Positions 53,485 through 62,529 are shown, numbered from the stretch's first letter. The stretch is DNA of 64,000 nt from JANQRX01 sp963663975 (GCA_963663975.2 CAXXRA010000006.1:124001-188000), one strand, 5' to 3'. Made by a program: numbers and translations. Notes: generated from the sequence alone by a model not told the origin.

Positions 53485-53919
53485 CGGATTCTGGATCTGA
53501 GCCTACAGGGCCCGGATCTTGAAATCGTCGTGCGGAGCGATCCGGAGGGGGTTGCGCAAGGGTAGACCAAATTCCGAAGCGCTGATCTCAAACACGTCAC
53601 CGTCTCTGGTCTCAATACCGTCGGCAAAAGAGAGTGTTGCGGTGCCGAACATGTGGACGTGAACGTCACCGGGGCGACGGAAGAGACGGTATTTGAGTCC
53701 GCGGGGTCGGATTCTGGATCTGAGCCTACAGGGCCCGGATCTTGAAATCGTCGTGCGGAGCGATCCGGAGGGGGTTGCGCAAGGGTAGACCAAATTCCGA
53801 AGCGCTGATCTCAAACACGTCACCGTCTCTGGTCTCAATACCGTCGGCAAAAGAGAGTGTTGCGGTGCCGAACATGTGGACGTGAACGTCACCGGGGCGA
53901 CGGAAGAGACGGTATTTGA
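53485..53919. repeat. Tandem 212-bp direct duplication of the araD1 3' end
   Basis: 53485-53696 and 53708-53919 appear identical by eye, with 11 bases (53697-53707) between. The right copy contains the last 64 codons and stop of the minus-strand AraD1-like gene. The left copy lies past its stop and has no start of its own, so it is a non-functional leftover. The absence of differences implies a very recent event or an assembly artefact. Confidence 0.9.
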
Positions 53920-54724
53920 AATGATGGTGTTCAAGATTGGCGATGGTGTGCGACATGCACTCTTCACCGGACAGGAACGGCTTTTCCCAAATGGTAATCC
54001 CGTCGCGAACGACCCGCGACATTCCCTCGATTTTGGTCGGAAGTTCGCCGATCAAAATCTCCGGGCCGAAGGAAGCCGGCCGCAACTTCGAGTGAGCGAG
54101 ATAAAGGTAGTTCTGCCGTTCGGTGACGTGATCGGAGAAATCGTTCGATAACGCGAAACCGACGCGGACCGGTTGGCCATCGCTGCCAATGATGTAGATT
54201 CCGGCGATTTCGGGCTCTTCACCGCCGTCAAGCGCGAAGTCCGGCGAAACGAGGGGCGCACCCGGTCCGACCGTGCTATCGCCGTCGCCCTTGTAGAACC
54301 ACTCGGGCTGGACGCCGGTCTCTCCAGCGGCCGGTTTTCCGCCGTCGAGACCGAGGCGAAACATCTTCATGGAGTCGGTCAGTTCGCCTTCGGTCCGTGC
54401 TGCTGCGTCCTCCTCGCGATGCATGTCATCGCGGGTCGCTGCCGAGCCGAGATGGGTCAGGCCGGTGCCCGTGAGGTGAAGATGGGCGGGGTCGGGATGC
54501 GTAATCGGCGACAGCAGCCGACCGGCGCTGGCAAGATCGGCGATATCGATAGCTTCACCGAGGCCACGTGCCGAAATCTCATTCGTCAAAGTATGTCCGG
54601 CCGCCGCGGCCGCAGTCGCGAGTTCGTACACGCCGCTTGCGCTGTTGAGTCGGCGTGCAACCTGCCCAGTGGAAACGCCGACCGCAGTGCCGTCGGCACC
54701 GTCCAGAAATTGAAAGAGTCTCAA
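53726..54724 (-). CDS. AraD1/GguC-family protein (FAH superfamily)
   Basis: A 332-residue member of the AraD1/GguC group of the fumarylacetoacetate hydrolase superfamily, whose members dehydrate sugar acids such as L-arabonate. It has LTHLGSAATRDDMHRE, WFYKGDGDSTVGPGAPLVSP, PEIAGIYIIGSDGQPVRVGF and GEECMSHTIANLEHHHF. The homology begins LRLFQFLDG at TTG 54724, 6-8 bases after GGGGG; no in-frame ATG fits. Its 3' end is duplicated downstream. Confidence 0.85.
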   Translation of the reverse strand: MRLFQFLDGADGTAVGVSTGQVARRLNSASGVYELATAAAAAGHTLTNEISARGLGEAIDIADLASAGRLLSPITHPDPAHLHLTGTGLTHLGSAATRDDMHREEDAAARTEGELTDSMKMFRLGLDGGKPAAGETGVQPEWFYKGDGDSTVGPGAPLVSPDFALDGGEEPEIAGIYIIGSDGQPVRVGFALSNDFSDHVTERQNYLYLAHSKLRPASFGPEILIGELPTKIEGMSRVVRDGITIWEKPFLSGEECMSHTIANLEHHHFKYRLFRRPGDVHVHMFGTATLSFADGIETRDGDVFEISASEFGLPLRNPLRIAPHDDFKIRAL

Positions 54725-54789
54725 AGTGTGCCCCCGATGGATACTCGTGTGATCCCGACCAACAGCCGCTTGACAGGTGCAGTTCTTGG

Positions 54790-57700
54790 CTAGCCCAATG
54801 CCGACTTCAGATACCGAACGGGTCGCGCGAATCCGGCCGCTTCTGCCTGGTCGAGCAAACGTTGAAGTTCGGTTGTCAAGCCGGGCTCCGTTTCGCCCTG
54901 ACCTGCCCGGGCGACCGCCCGTCCGGCGGCGACGAACAGGTCGGACCAAGGCAAGGGCTCGGCCGCGGCATACTGCTCCAGTTTGTCGGCAAACTGTGTT
55001 GCCGCGTCCCAGTCGTGATTCTCAAGTGCCGTCTCGATGCGTTCTCGGTAGGTCCAAAAGTAGTTGTGGCTGACGCAACCGGCGGCAAGTATTCCCTCGG
55101 CCTCCTCAATCAACGCTCGGGAAGCATCGTCGTCATCGCCGAAAAAACCCCGAAGGGTCAGTACGAACGGTCCGATGAAGGTCATACCGACGTCGCGAAG
55201 AATGTCGATTGCCTCGTCGAGATATGCGACCGCGTCATGTGATTGGCCGCGAAGAACTAGCCCCTGTGCCTTTTCCCAAAAGCCCTGCGCGACGAAATTG
55301 CCGTGACCCAGCCGACGAGCGAGCTCAATCGACTTATCCGCCTGCTCGATGGCTGAATCAGGCTCTCCATTGTCAAGGTGGACCAATGCCAGCATCTGAC
55401 GGCTCAACAGCTCGGCTCGCGTCTGCCCCGCGCGTTGCGCCAACTTGACCGCCGCCTCCCCATCGGCGCGCGCCTCGGCCAGTTGGTTCAGGTAGATGCG
55501 GGTCCAGCCGATCATATGACGATTTGCGACCTCGGTGCGACCAAGGCCCAATTCCTCGCTCAACGCGACACACCGTTTGAAGTAGGCGCACGCGGTTTGC
55601 ATCCGTGCCGCCAGGTATGAGGCGTCGCCGAGTCCGCCCAGCGCCCGCGCCTCCCATTCCTTCGACCCCGCCAAACGGGCGTAGTGGACCGCAGATTCGT
55701 GCTCGGCGAGGCAGCGGGCCACATCGCCGGCCGGAAAGAAGAGATTCCCTCGCAGGTGATGAATTTCGGCGCTCAGCAGGGGCTGGTCTTTGCCTACTTT
55801 CTCGTTCGCCTGGTCGGCGTGATCCATCGCGTCAGCCAGCTGTCCGGATGCACGCATGCCCTGGGCCAGGCCGATAAGAGCGCGAACTTCTCCTAAATTG
55901 TCGACCGCGGCTGATCGTGCCTCCCTGAAAGAAGCGATCGATAAATCAATCGATCCGAGGCCACGCAGCAGGTCGCCGCGCAGGCTCGCCAAATCATGCC
56001 TATCGACACCATCTGCGAGTTTGAGGCCTTCTTCGGTGAGAGCCAGTGCGCGGTCAATGTGGTAGGCTTGAGCTTCTGCCCGCGCGGCCGCGGCATAGGC
56101 GCTGGCAGCCTTTTCATCGCCGATACGGCCGAGGTGCTCGGCGCGCAATGTCAGATCACGATCAGCGAACCAATCGGCGGCGCGGCCATGGAGCTCCTTG
56201 CGGCGGGCCGTGATCAGCGACGAATACACACCGTCGCGCACCAGTGCGTGGGTGAACATATAGTCATCGCCTGCCGGCCGAATGAGGAAATGTTCAACCA
56301 GATGCGAGCTGGAATAATTTGTGTCGCCAAGCAGGAAACACACCGCGGCCATGGAAAACCTTTGACCGAGAATGGAGGCGGCCTGCAGCGCGCGCCGATC
56401 CTCAGGCGCAAGCGCGTCGATGCGGGATTGCACGATACTTTGTACTGTTCCGGGCAGCGTCTCCTGATCAAGTTCATTGGCGCTGCGCAATAGCTGCTCC
56501 AGAAACAGGGGATTACCCGCCGCACGCTCAATGCAGGTACGGACGTGTTCGGGCGCCACATCGAATTCGCTCTGCGCCAGTTCAGATGCCTCAGCGGTGG
56601 TCAGCGGGGCCAGGTCGATCGTGGTCAGACGCGCGCCATGTGCCCGCGCGCGCCAATTGCCGTCGATGGGGTCGCCCTCGATACGCGTTGTCATAACCAG
56701 CAGGATGGGCGCGCTCGCTGTGCCGGCGGCCAAATCGGCAAGGTGCGCAAGCGTGCCGGAGTCGGCCCAATGAATATCTTCGACTGCAATCAGGACAGGT
56801 GAACGCCGCGCCACGCCTTGGGCCAGGTGCACCAGTGCAGCCTGCCTCCCACGGGTGCGGTCGCTTTGATCCATGGCGTCGTAAATGCTGCGTAGCTCCG
56901 GCGGTTGAGGTATGTCGAGCAAGTCGTTGAAGTGGACGAGTTCAACATCGCTGATCAGACCTTCGCGGACCGAAGCCAGGGCGGCTTCGCGTCGTGTTTT
57001 CTCGTCGGCCGGACCGTCGATGTCGAAGAAGCTGCGAACAATCGCGCCGACCGCATCGCGGCCACGTGCGGTGCCGAAGTCGAGGACGAGCCCAACATGG
57101 TTCTTGAATCCGGCCGCATCGGAAAGATCGCGGAACGCCTCGACCAGCCGCGATTTTCCAATGCCGGGCTCACCGCGTAGCCGAATGGCGCTGCCTGTGC
57201 CGATGTCGGAGCATGTCCGAAGGGCACTGTCGAACTGATCCAACTCGGCCGACCTGCCTACGAAGCTCTGCCGCAGGCGGTTGGAGCCGGCATCGCTGAT
57301 CCCGACCACTCGCCACACCGCAACAGTTTCGTCGAGGCCCTTGATCGCCGTTTCGCCCTTGGGTTCCCAACCGAAAATTCCTGCCAGTGCGTTCCTGACG
57401 GAGGCCGATGCCAGCGACTCGCCATGCCCCGCCAGGTCTTGCAGCCGGGCTGCCAAATTCACCGAATTCCCGGTGACGGTGTACTCGCGATGGGTATCAC
57501 TGCCCGTTCGACTGGCCACCACAACTCCATTGGCAATGCCAATATGGGCCGACAATGGCGGTTCGAACGTTTTGAGCACGTCATGGATTTCGAGGGCGGC
57601 GCGAACCGCGCGTTCTGAATCGTTTCCATGGGATACCGGTGCGCCAAAGACCGCCATGACCGCATCGCCGATATGCTTGTCGACTCGGCCGCCAAAGGAA

Positions 57701-58056
57701 CGGACGATCTCGTCCGCCGCCTCAAAATAGCGGTTGAGAAGGGCATGCGTCTCCTCAGGATCGAGCGTGCTGGACCAGTGCGTGAACCCGCTGAGATCGG
57801 CGAACAGGACGGTCACCTCGCGCCGCTCGGCCTCGGGTTCGGTTGCGCCGTGCGCCTCCACCCGTTTGGAGACCGCGCCGTTGTCGCTCTGCTCGCCCGC
57901 TGCCCAGGGGAGGTGGGAGCCACAATTTCTGCAGAACCGATCACCGACGTCGGCGCTCACCCCGCATACCGGGCAAGTCAGATCGAGCGGAGTGCCGCAG
58001 TTGGTACAGAATTTGGCGTCGTCGGCATTGGCGGTGCCGCAATTAGGGCAATGCAC
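54790..58056 (-). CDS. Zinc-ribbon / class III cyclase / AAA / TPR protein
   Basis: A 1088-residue regulator. Residues 1-46 hold two CxxC zinc ribbons (CPNCG...CTNCG and CPVCG...CRNCG). A class III adenylate/guanylate cyclase domain follows (metal Asp in FADLSGFTHW about 85, HIGDAVMAVFG about 130, SVNLAARL about 198). Next comes an AAA-type ATPase with P-loop GEPGIGKSR at about 295-303. TPR-like helices fill roughly residues 620-1080. The cyclase residues look intact. Proteins of this build are frequent in Rhizobiales and Rhodospirillales, with unknown signals. GTG start at 58056. Confidence 0.85.
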   Translation of the reverse strand: MHCPNCGTANADDAKFCTNCGTPLDLTCPVCGVSADVGDRFCRNCGSHLPWAAGEQSDNGAVSKRVEAHGATEPEAERREVTVLFADLSGFTHWSSTLDPEETHALLNRYFEAADEIVRSFGGRVDKHIGDAVMAVFGAPVSHGNDSERAVRAALEIHDVLKTFEPPLSAHIGIANGVVVASRTGSDTHREYTVTGNSVNLAARLQDLAGHGESLASASVRNALAGIFGWEPKGETAIKGLDETVAVWRVVGISDAGSNRLRQSFVGRSAELDQFDSALRTCSDIGTGSAIRLRGEPGIGKSRLVEAFRDLSDAAGFKNHVGLVLDFGTARGRDAVGAIVRSFFDIDGPADEKTRREAALASVREGLISDVELVHFNDLLDIPQPPELRSIYDAMDQSDRTRGRQAALVHLAQGVARRSPVLIAVEDIHWADSGTLAHLADLAAGTASAPILLVMTTRIEGDPIDGNWRARAHGARLTTIDLAPLTTAEASELAQSEFDVAPEHVRTCIERAAGNPLFLEQLLRSANELDQETLPGTVQSIVQSRIDALAPEDRRALQAASILGQRFSMAAVCFLLGDTNYSSSHLVEHFLIRPAGDDYMFTHALVRDGVYSSLITARRKELHGRAADWFADRDLTLRAEHLGRIGDEKAASAYAAAARAEAQAYHIDRALALTEEGLKLADGVDRHDLASLRGDLLRGLGSIDLSIASFREARSAAVDNLGEVRALIGLAQGMRASGQLADAMDHADQANEKVGKDQPLLSAEIHHLRGNLFFPAGDVARCLAEHESAVHYARLAGSKEWEARALGGLGDASYLAARMQTACAYFKRCVALSEELGLGRTEVANRHMIGWTRIYLNQLAEARADGEAAVKLAQRAGQTRAELLSRQMLALVHLDNGEPDSAIEQADKSIELARRLGHGNFVAQGFWEKAQGLVLRGQSHDAVAYLDEAIDILRDVGMTFIGPFVLTLRGFFGDDDDASRALIEEAEGILAAGCVSHNYFWTYRERIETALENHDWDAATQFADKLEQYAAAEPLPWSDLFVAAGRAVARAGQGETEPGLTTELQRLLDQAEAAGFARPVRYLKSALG

Positions 58057-58297
58057 ATCGGACCCCGGACGGAGATGGAACCAAAGACAATGTAGGAGGG
58101 GCGGCGCGCCATTGAAGTGTGGCGCGAAAGCCAACGAAACCGAGGCAAGTTCGGGCGAACTGCTCATAGGCAAGAAGAAGTCGTGACTGCGATCGAATCA
58201 TTTGTCCCTGTCGCGGTAAGCGGATGTCAGGCCCGCGCTGTTATCACGCCCCAAGTCCGGTGACGGGCACCATATCATCGGCTGGGGCGAAGCAGAC

Positions 58298-59293
58298 ATG
58301 AACCAAATCACCGACGAATTCAACGAAACCGCTCGGTTAGGAAGTGAACCCGGCGATCCCGAAATCGCGGTCGAAGCGGCAAGGTCGGGTGCCGCCTCCT
58401 TCGACGAGAACGATATCGCGGGCGACACGACCGTCGACGCCGGCATCGAGCCGATCATGCCGTTTCTTCCGGACCCAGACCTCGAATTCCGCGATGATCG
58501 ACAAGATGCCAGCGAAGCCGCGGCCCAGTACGGGCCGCGCGGGGGACGGTTGATCAGTCTGGGGACCGACCTGAATGTTGTGGTAGCCGGCGCCTCGGGA
58601 GGGATCGGGGCGGCGATAACGGACATTCTCGAAGAGGATCCCGCAGTCAGCCGCGTCTTCGCTTTTTCGCGGTCTGGTTCCACCCCATTTGGCGGAAACA
58701 TCGTGGCCGGACATATCGACCTGGCCCAAGAACGCTCGATTGCCCGCGCCGCCGCGGCGGCGTCGTCGGCACAGCCGATCCACCTGGTCGTGGTCGCCAG
58801 CGGTTCTTTGGACTTGGGTTCGGAAGACGGATCGGAGTCCGGCCTGCGGTCGCTGGACGGGGTCGCCATGGCGAGCGCCTATCAAGTCAACGCCATCGGC
58901 CCAGCGCTGGTCGCCAAACACTTCCTGCCGCTCATGCCGCGGACCGGCAAGTCGGTTTTCGCCGTGCTATCGGACAATGTGGACAGATTTCAAACCAATC
59001 AGGACCCGGGTTTGCTCGGGTATAGCGGCTCAAAATCAGCGCTCAACACGATCATAGGCGGTGTCGCCCGCGAGCTCGCAAGGGAGGGTCGAGAAACGAC
59101 CTGCGTGGGACTTTTCCCTGGCGTCGTCGATACTCCGATGTCTCGGCCGCTGCAAAAATTCGCCGCCGAGGACCAGCTGTTCTCGCCAGACTTTGCCGCC
59201 GAACGCCTGATCAAAGTCATCGACGATCTGGTACCTAGCGATGGCGGAGCCCTGCTGGCCTGGGACGGTTCGGTGATCTCCGCGGGAATCTAG
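58298..59293 (+). CDS. SDR-family protein with an acidic N-terminal extension
   Basis: The C-terminal 245 residues form an SDR like C-factor/YciK: LNVVVAGASGGIGAAITDIL, LVVVASGSLDLG, AYQVNAIGPALVAKHFLPLM and GYSGSKSALNTIIGG with the catalytic Tyr/Lys. Residues 1-84 are acidic and disordered-looking. A TTG at 58550, behind GGGGGA, would remove that extension and may be the real start. The function is unknown. The end overlaps the next minus-strand gene by 3-4 bases. Confidence 0.7.
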   Translation: MNQITDEFNETARLGSEPGDPEIAVEAARSGAASFDENDIAGDTTVDAGIEPIMPFLPDPDLEFRDDRQDASEAAAQYGPRGGRLISLGTDLNVVVAGASGGIGAAITDILEEDPAVSRVFAFSRSGSTPFGGNIVAGHIDLAQERSIARAAAAASSAQPIHLVVVASGSLDLGSEDGSESGLRSLDGVAMASAYQVNAIGPALVAKHFLPLMPRTGKSVFAVLSDNVDRFQTNQDPGLLGYSGSKSALNTIIGGVARELAREGRETTCVGLFPGVVDTPMSRPLQKFAAEDQLFSPDFAAERLIKVIDDLVPSDGGALLAWDGSVISAGI

Positions 59294-59868
59294 AATCCAC
59301 CCCCGGTGCGGAAGCCGCCTCCACCAGAATGGCCGCCGGGAGAGAACCCTCTGGATCGTGAACTATCGTGTCGCCGGCCGCGCCCGGTAACCGGATGCTC
59401 CGAACCCCCGCTCCCTGTGGCTTTGGGTCGCGCGCCGACCGCTGACCCCACAAGGATGCGTTCCAGCGCCCGCTCGGCCTGCTGCAGGGCCATGAGCCGG
59501 TTGAAGTCGAAGCTCCAATGGGCGCTGCGCTCGCGTTCTGCCGCGATCGACCGCCGACAATCGGCCAACACGGCAGCCGCATCCTTGCCGTCGACCGGCC
59601 AAACTGCACGAACGGTCGGATAAACGGCGCGGGATATGCGCCAGGGAGCTGTTGCCATCCTGCGCGACCCCGCTTCGACCACCGCCCGCATGGTGGAGCC
59701 GGCATGATCGGGCAAATCGCGGCCGACCATGGCGGGGCGTTTGGCGCCGGGCGCGGTAGCGGCGAGCGTTGGACCGCGCGGACCTTGAAGCGCGTCATTG
59801 AGCGCGGCCAACGCGGCGGCGATCGCGCTCGTGCCTGGGTTGCGGGTTTTGTGGACTGGTGACGGCAA
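59290..59868 (-). CDS. Unknown protein behind a LexA box
   Basis: A 192-residue protein from TTG 59868, with AGGGAAC upstream. It is Ala/Arg-rich in the middle (AAVLADCRRSIAAERERSAH, LMALQQAERALERILVG) and has a Gly/Ser/Arg-rich tail ending GGGGFRTGGGF. I recognise no family. Support comes from the canonical LexA box 24 bases upstream and its place beside an S24 repressor. It may be an SOS-induced gene in a phage-like module. The start and reality are moderately sure. Confidence 0.5.
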   Translation of the reverse strand: MPSPVHKTRNPGTSAIAAALAALNDALQGPRGPTLAATAPGAKRPAMVGRDLPDHAGSTMRAVVEAGSRRMATAPWRISRAVYPTVRAVWPVDGKDAAAVLADCRRSIAAERERSAHWSFDFNRLMALQQAERALERILVGSAVGARPKATGSGGSEHPVTGRGRRHDSSRSRGFSPGGHSGGGGFRTGGGF

Positions 59869-59891
59869 TGTCGAACTGTTCCCTACAAGCA

Positions 59892-59906
59892 GAACGACGG
59901 CAGAAC
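59892..59906 (-). promoter_or_regulatory. LexA (SOS) box GTTC-N7-GTTC
   Basis: On the minus strand GTTC, seven bases (TGCCGTC) and GTTC match the established alphaproteobacterial LexA operator exactly. It ends 23 bases before the TTG of the unknown gene at 59868, well placed to repress it. Confidence 0.7.
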
Positions 59907-59937
59907 AAAAAAAATTGTGTTATTACAACCAACAATT
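59907..59937 (-). terminator. Possible weak terminator after the S24 repressor
   Basis: On the minus strand AATTGT and ACAATT form a 6-bp stem with a 13-base loop, followed by a run of eight T (59914 down to 59907). The stem is AT-only, so the activity is doubtful. It lies between the repressor stop and the LexA box. Confidence 0.35.
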
Positions 59938-59973
59938 GTTCTCTCATTACTAGAATAATCGTCTCGAAATCGA

Positions 59974-60624
59974 CTATAGCGGGCGGTAGAAGCCGATGAC
60001 GATGCCAATAACGACAACTTCGGTGTGGTCACCGGCATCCTTCAGGACGATCGGCGTTTGGTACTCGGGGTCGTTTGAATCGGGCCATAGTTCGACGGTT
60101 TGGCCGTCGATATGCACCCGCTTCACCGTGCGTTCGGTTTCGCCTCCCCGGCGTCGCTCCGCCACGACGATATCGCCGTCGCGCAGATGCGTCGGTGATT
60201 CGGCAAAATCGACGCAGATGACGTACTCACCATCAGCTACGAGGCGGTCCATCGAGTTGCCGACGACGCGAAACGCTATCTGCGGACGGTGGGCATATCT
60301 GGGATTCGGTGAGGCTGGCACTGGCGTGTCGTCGCCAATCTGACGACTGTCCTCCTGCCAAAGGCCGGCCGCGACAAGACCGCGAACCGGGGCCCCGCGA
60401 GTGCCCGCATCACCGCTCCACCCGCTGCGGTCTTCGCCGAGAAGCCAGGCCCCCGAGACGCCCAGAGCAGCCGCCAATTGGTGCAGATATTTGCTCGTCT
60501 GCTGGTCGCTGGTTTCGATCGCCTGGACGGATTGCTGGGGTACGCCGGCGCGACGCGCCAGCTCGGTCTGTTTCCAACCGAGCCGCGCACGCGCTTCGAC
60601 CAGCCGTTTGCCGAAAATACCCAT
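59974..60624 (-). CDS. CI-like repressor with S24 self-cleavage domain
   Basis: A 216-residue phage-type repressor. The N-terminal XRE helix-turn-helix (KQTELARRAGVPQQSVQAIE, about 18-37) is followed by a linker with the Ala86-Gly87 cleavage site in LVAAGLWQ. A C-terminal S24 peptidase follows with Ser124 (VVGNSMDRLVADGEY) and Lys168 (ERTVKRVHIDG). All residues for RecA-stimulated autocleavage are present, so it should respond to DNA damage. It is divergent from two small genes, as in a lysogeny switch. Confidence 0.88.
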   Translation of the reverse strand: MGIFGKRLVEARARLGWKQTELARRAGVPQQSVQAIETSDQQTSKYLHQLAAALGVSGAWLLGEDRSGWSGDAGTRGAPVRGLVAAGLWQEDSRQIGDDTPVPASPNPRYAHRPQIAFRVVGNSMDRLVADGEYVICVDFAESPTHLRDGDIVVAERRRGGETERTVKRVHIDGQTVELWPDSNDPEYQTPIVLKDAGDHTEVVVIGIVIGFYRPL

Positions 60625-60670
60625 GGCCCTTTTTCAATACCAGATAATAGGTCGACTGTAGACAAAACTA

Positions 60671-60689
60671 TTGGTTGTCAAATGACCAA
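60671..60689. promoter_or_regulatory. Inverted repeat in the repressor's divergent promoter
   Basis: TTGGT and ACCAA arms, 9 bases apart, lie 47 bases upstream of the repressor start in an AT-rich divergent region (60640-60760). This is a likely operator for the S24 repressor itself. Confidence 0.4.
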
Positions 60690-60871
60690 AAACTTTGTTA
60701 GCACGACTCTACCATAAATCATACTCGAATTGCCCGTATAGGTTGCCTGACGTTCGAAAGCCAGTGCAGGGGCCATCAAGCCGGGGCACCGCCGCGCGAT
60801 TACGTCGAGATCACGCCGCAAAAACCATTCCACAGCAATGCGCTGCTCGGTCGAGAAAGGAACCCACGCCC

Positions 60872-61183
60872 ATGGATCACGAGCCGAACAACACCAATCC
60901 GGTGCAGCGCGGTCGGGGGTTGATCGCGGCCGGACAACGCCTTTGCAAGCGCACGCTCAGCCTCCAGGAAAGGCGGCGGCGACGCGACGAGGCGCGGCAC
61001 AAACGACACGCTGAGCGCCGCTCGTTGACAACACTTCACGATATTCCGGTCGAGCCACGTGTCGACGCGGCGACCCTGGCGGCGCGGCGGGCCGAGATGC
61101 CGGACCATGATGCGCGCAACCTGACCGGTCGTGTTTTCGGAGACCCGAATCCCGCCGACCGACGGCGGGGAGGTAAGTTGTGA
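60872..61183 (+). CDS. Small basic protein, phage-like module
   Basis: A 103-residue Arg-rich protein (SLQERRRRRDEARHKRHAER in the middle). ATG at 60872 with AAAGGA upstream. No family recognised. It is divergent from the S24 repressor and overlaps the next gene by 4 bases, so it occupies the slot of an early phage gene; there is no helix-turn-helix that I can see to call it Cro. Confidence 0.55.
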   Translation: MDHEPNNTNPVQRGRGLIAAGQRLCKRTLSLQERRRRRDEARHKRHAERRSLTTLHDIPVEPRVDAATLAARRAEMPDHDARNLTGRVFGDPNPADRRRGGKL

Positions 61184-61722
61184 GTGCACCGCGGGGGAGG
61201 GGCCGGAGGCGCAAGGGTGCGGCGCGGCATCCGGGCGGCAAACTAAAACAGAGGTCCAGCGCCGAACGCGCCGATGAGATCATGGCGGTGGCACGAGACG
61301 CCAGGCGCCGCGTGCACGGTCTTTCCAAGACCAACGCCCGTCGAGCGGAAGGCGGCGATCTGCTGGGCAGGCTGTCGCTGTCGGGAGAGATCACCCGTCA
61401 GCAGTTCGACGCAGGTCGCGGCTATGCCTCGCTGAAGCGCGACTACGACAGAGCGATGCTGGCGCGCCGGCTTGTGTCGGCGGCGGATTTACGCGGACCA
61501 GGCGGACCCGATCACCGCGACGGTTCGGATCCCGGATATCGCGCATGGGTGCAGGGCGTTCTGTCGGCCTATGATCGGACGCGTCGCGCGCTCGCCGAAA
61601 GTCCCGATCCCCTGGCGGCGATGGTGCTCGATGGTGTGGTGCTCGATGGGCGTCAGATGTGGCGTTTCATCGGCACGCTGAGGATCGCTCTGAACGCAGT
61701 GGGGCGGGTGTTGTCGCGGTGA
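61180..61722 (+). CDS. Phage-associated hypothetical protein
   Basis: A 180-residue protein. The N-terminus is Arg/Lys/Gly-rich. The central part (LLGRLSLSGEITRQQFDAGR, then SLKRDYDRAMLARR) and the C-terminal MWRFIGTLRIALNAVGRVL resemble small proteins found repeatedly in alphaproteobacterial prophage-like loci. The GTG start follows GGGGAGG and overlaps the previous stop (GTGA). Function unknown. Confidence 0.6.
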   Translation: MSAPRGRGRRRKGAARHPGGKLKQRSSAERADEIMAVARDARRRVHGLSKTNARRAEGGDLLGRLSLSGEITRQQFDAGRGYASLKRDYDRAMLARRLVSAADLRGPGGPDHRDGSDPGYRAWVQGVLSAYDRTRRALAESPDPLAAMVLDGVVLDGRQMWRFIGTLRIALNAVGRVLSR

Positions 61723-61827
61723 GTTATTATGTCATCCGGGATGCGCAAACCTATGGTGCTGTTCGCCTTCCGGCAGTCGTACCAACACAGGACACCAGCA
61801 ACCGACCCGCGTTGCCCTTAACGCGGG

Positions 61828-62529
61828 TCAGATCGGCTCCCCGAAAATGGGTGTGCCATCGTCCTGGTAGCCGGTAACACCAACGTCGAACCACCAAACC
61901 GGGTTAGCAGAGAACGAAGGACGGGCGGCAAGTCGGTCGTGCAGGGCAGCGTTCCGCGGCCGATTGGGTACGCGCCATTCGATGCCGGTGGGGCGCTTGT
62001 CGATGTACATGAGGTAGCATGCCAGGGCGATGTCCTGGATCGAGATGACGCCGGGAAAAAAGCCCTCCTGCTCGCTGAAGGTGAGCGGTTCAACCCAGTC
62101 GAGAATGTACTGCACGCGAGAGGCGTTGCGGGCCACATAAGCGTTGTCATCGGCGGTCACGCCGACGAATTTACACTGGGCGACGATGACGAGCGATTCG
62201 CCGAGTGTATTCAGTGTCGCCGACAGGAGCTTGTCCTCGACTTCGCGGTCGGGTCGATGGATGGTCTCGGTCAACGGCGGCTGGCCGGGCGGCGGAGCCG
62301 CGTTCGGATATTTGGCCATCAGATAGTCGACGATGACGGTACTGTCCCAGAGCTTCAGGTCTCCATCGGAGAAAGCCGGAACCTGCAGTGTCGGCCCGTC
62401 CTTCAGGCGCTCCTCGGCGGAACTGGCGGTGATCTCCTCGATGTGCTGATAATCGAGGCCTTTTTCGTCGAGCACGATGCGCACGATCCGAGCGAACGGG
62501 GAACCTAGCGTGTAGCGAAGGCGTCTCAT
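61828..62529 (-). CDS. Glutathione S-transferase family protein
   Basis: A 233-residue GST. The N-terminal thioredoxin-fold begins RRLRYTLGSPFARIVRIVLD with catalytic Ser near residue 10, GPTLQVPAFSDGDLKLWDST with the cis-Pro and SxxI-like DST segments, then a C-terminal helical domain (ISIQDIALACYLMYIDKR). ATG at 62529. No substrate clue from neighbours. It is unrelated in detail to the GST at 36148. Confidence 0.85.
   Translation of the reverse strand: MRRLRYTLGSPFARIVRIVLDEKGLDYQHIEEITASSAEERLKDGPTLQVPAFSDGDLKLWDSTVIVDYLMAKYPNAAPPPGQPPLTETIHRPDREVEDKLLSATLNTLGESLVIVAQCKFVGVTADDNAYVARNASRVQYILDWVEPLTFSEQEGFFPGVISIQDIALACYLMYIDKRPTGIEWRVPNRPRNAALHDRLAARPSFSANPVWWFDVGVTGYQDDGTPIFGEPI

Noticed and set aside
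53503..53967. A separate small gene repeating the AraD1 C-terminus
   Set aside because: It is only the reading of the tandem duplication; it has no start of its own.
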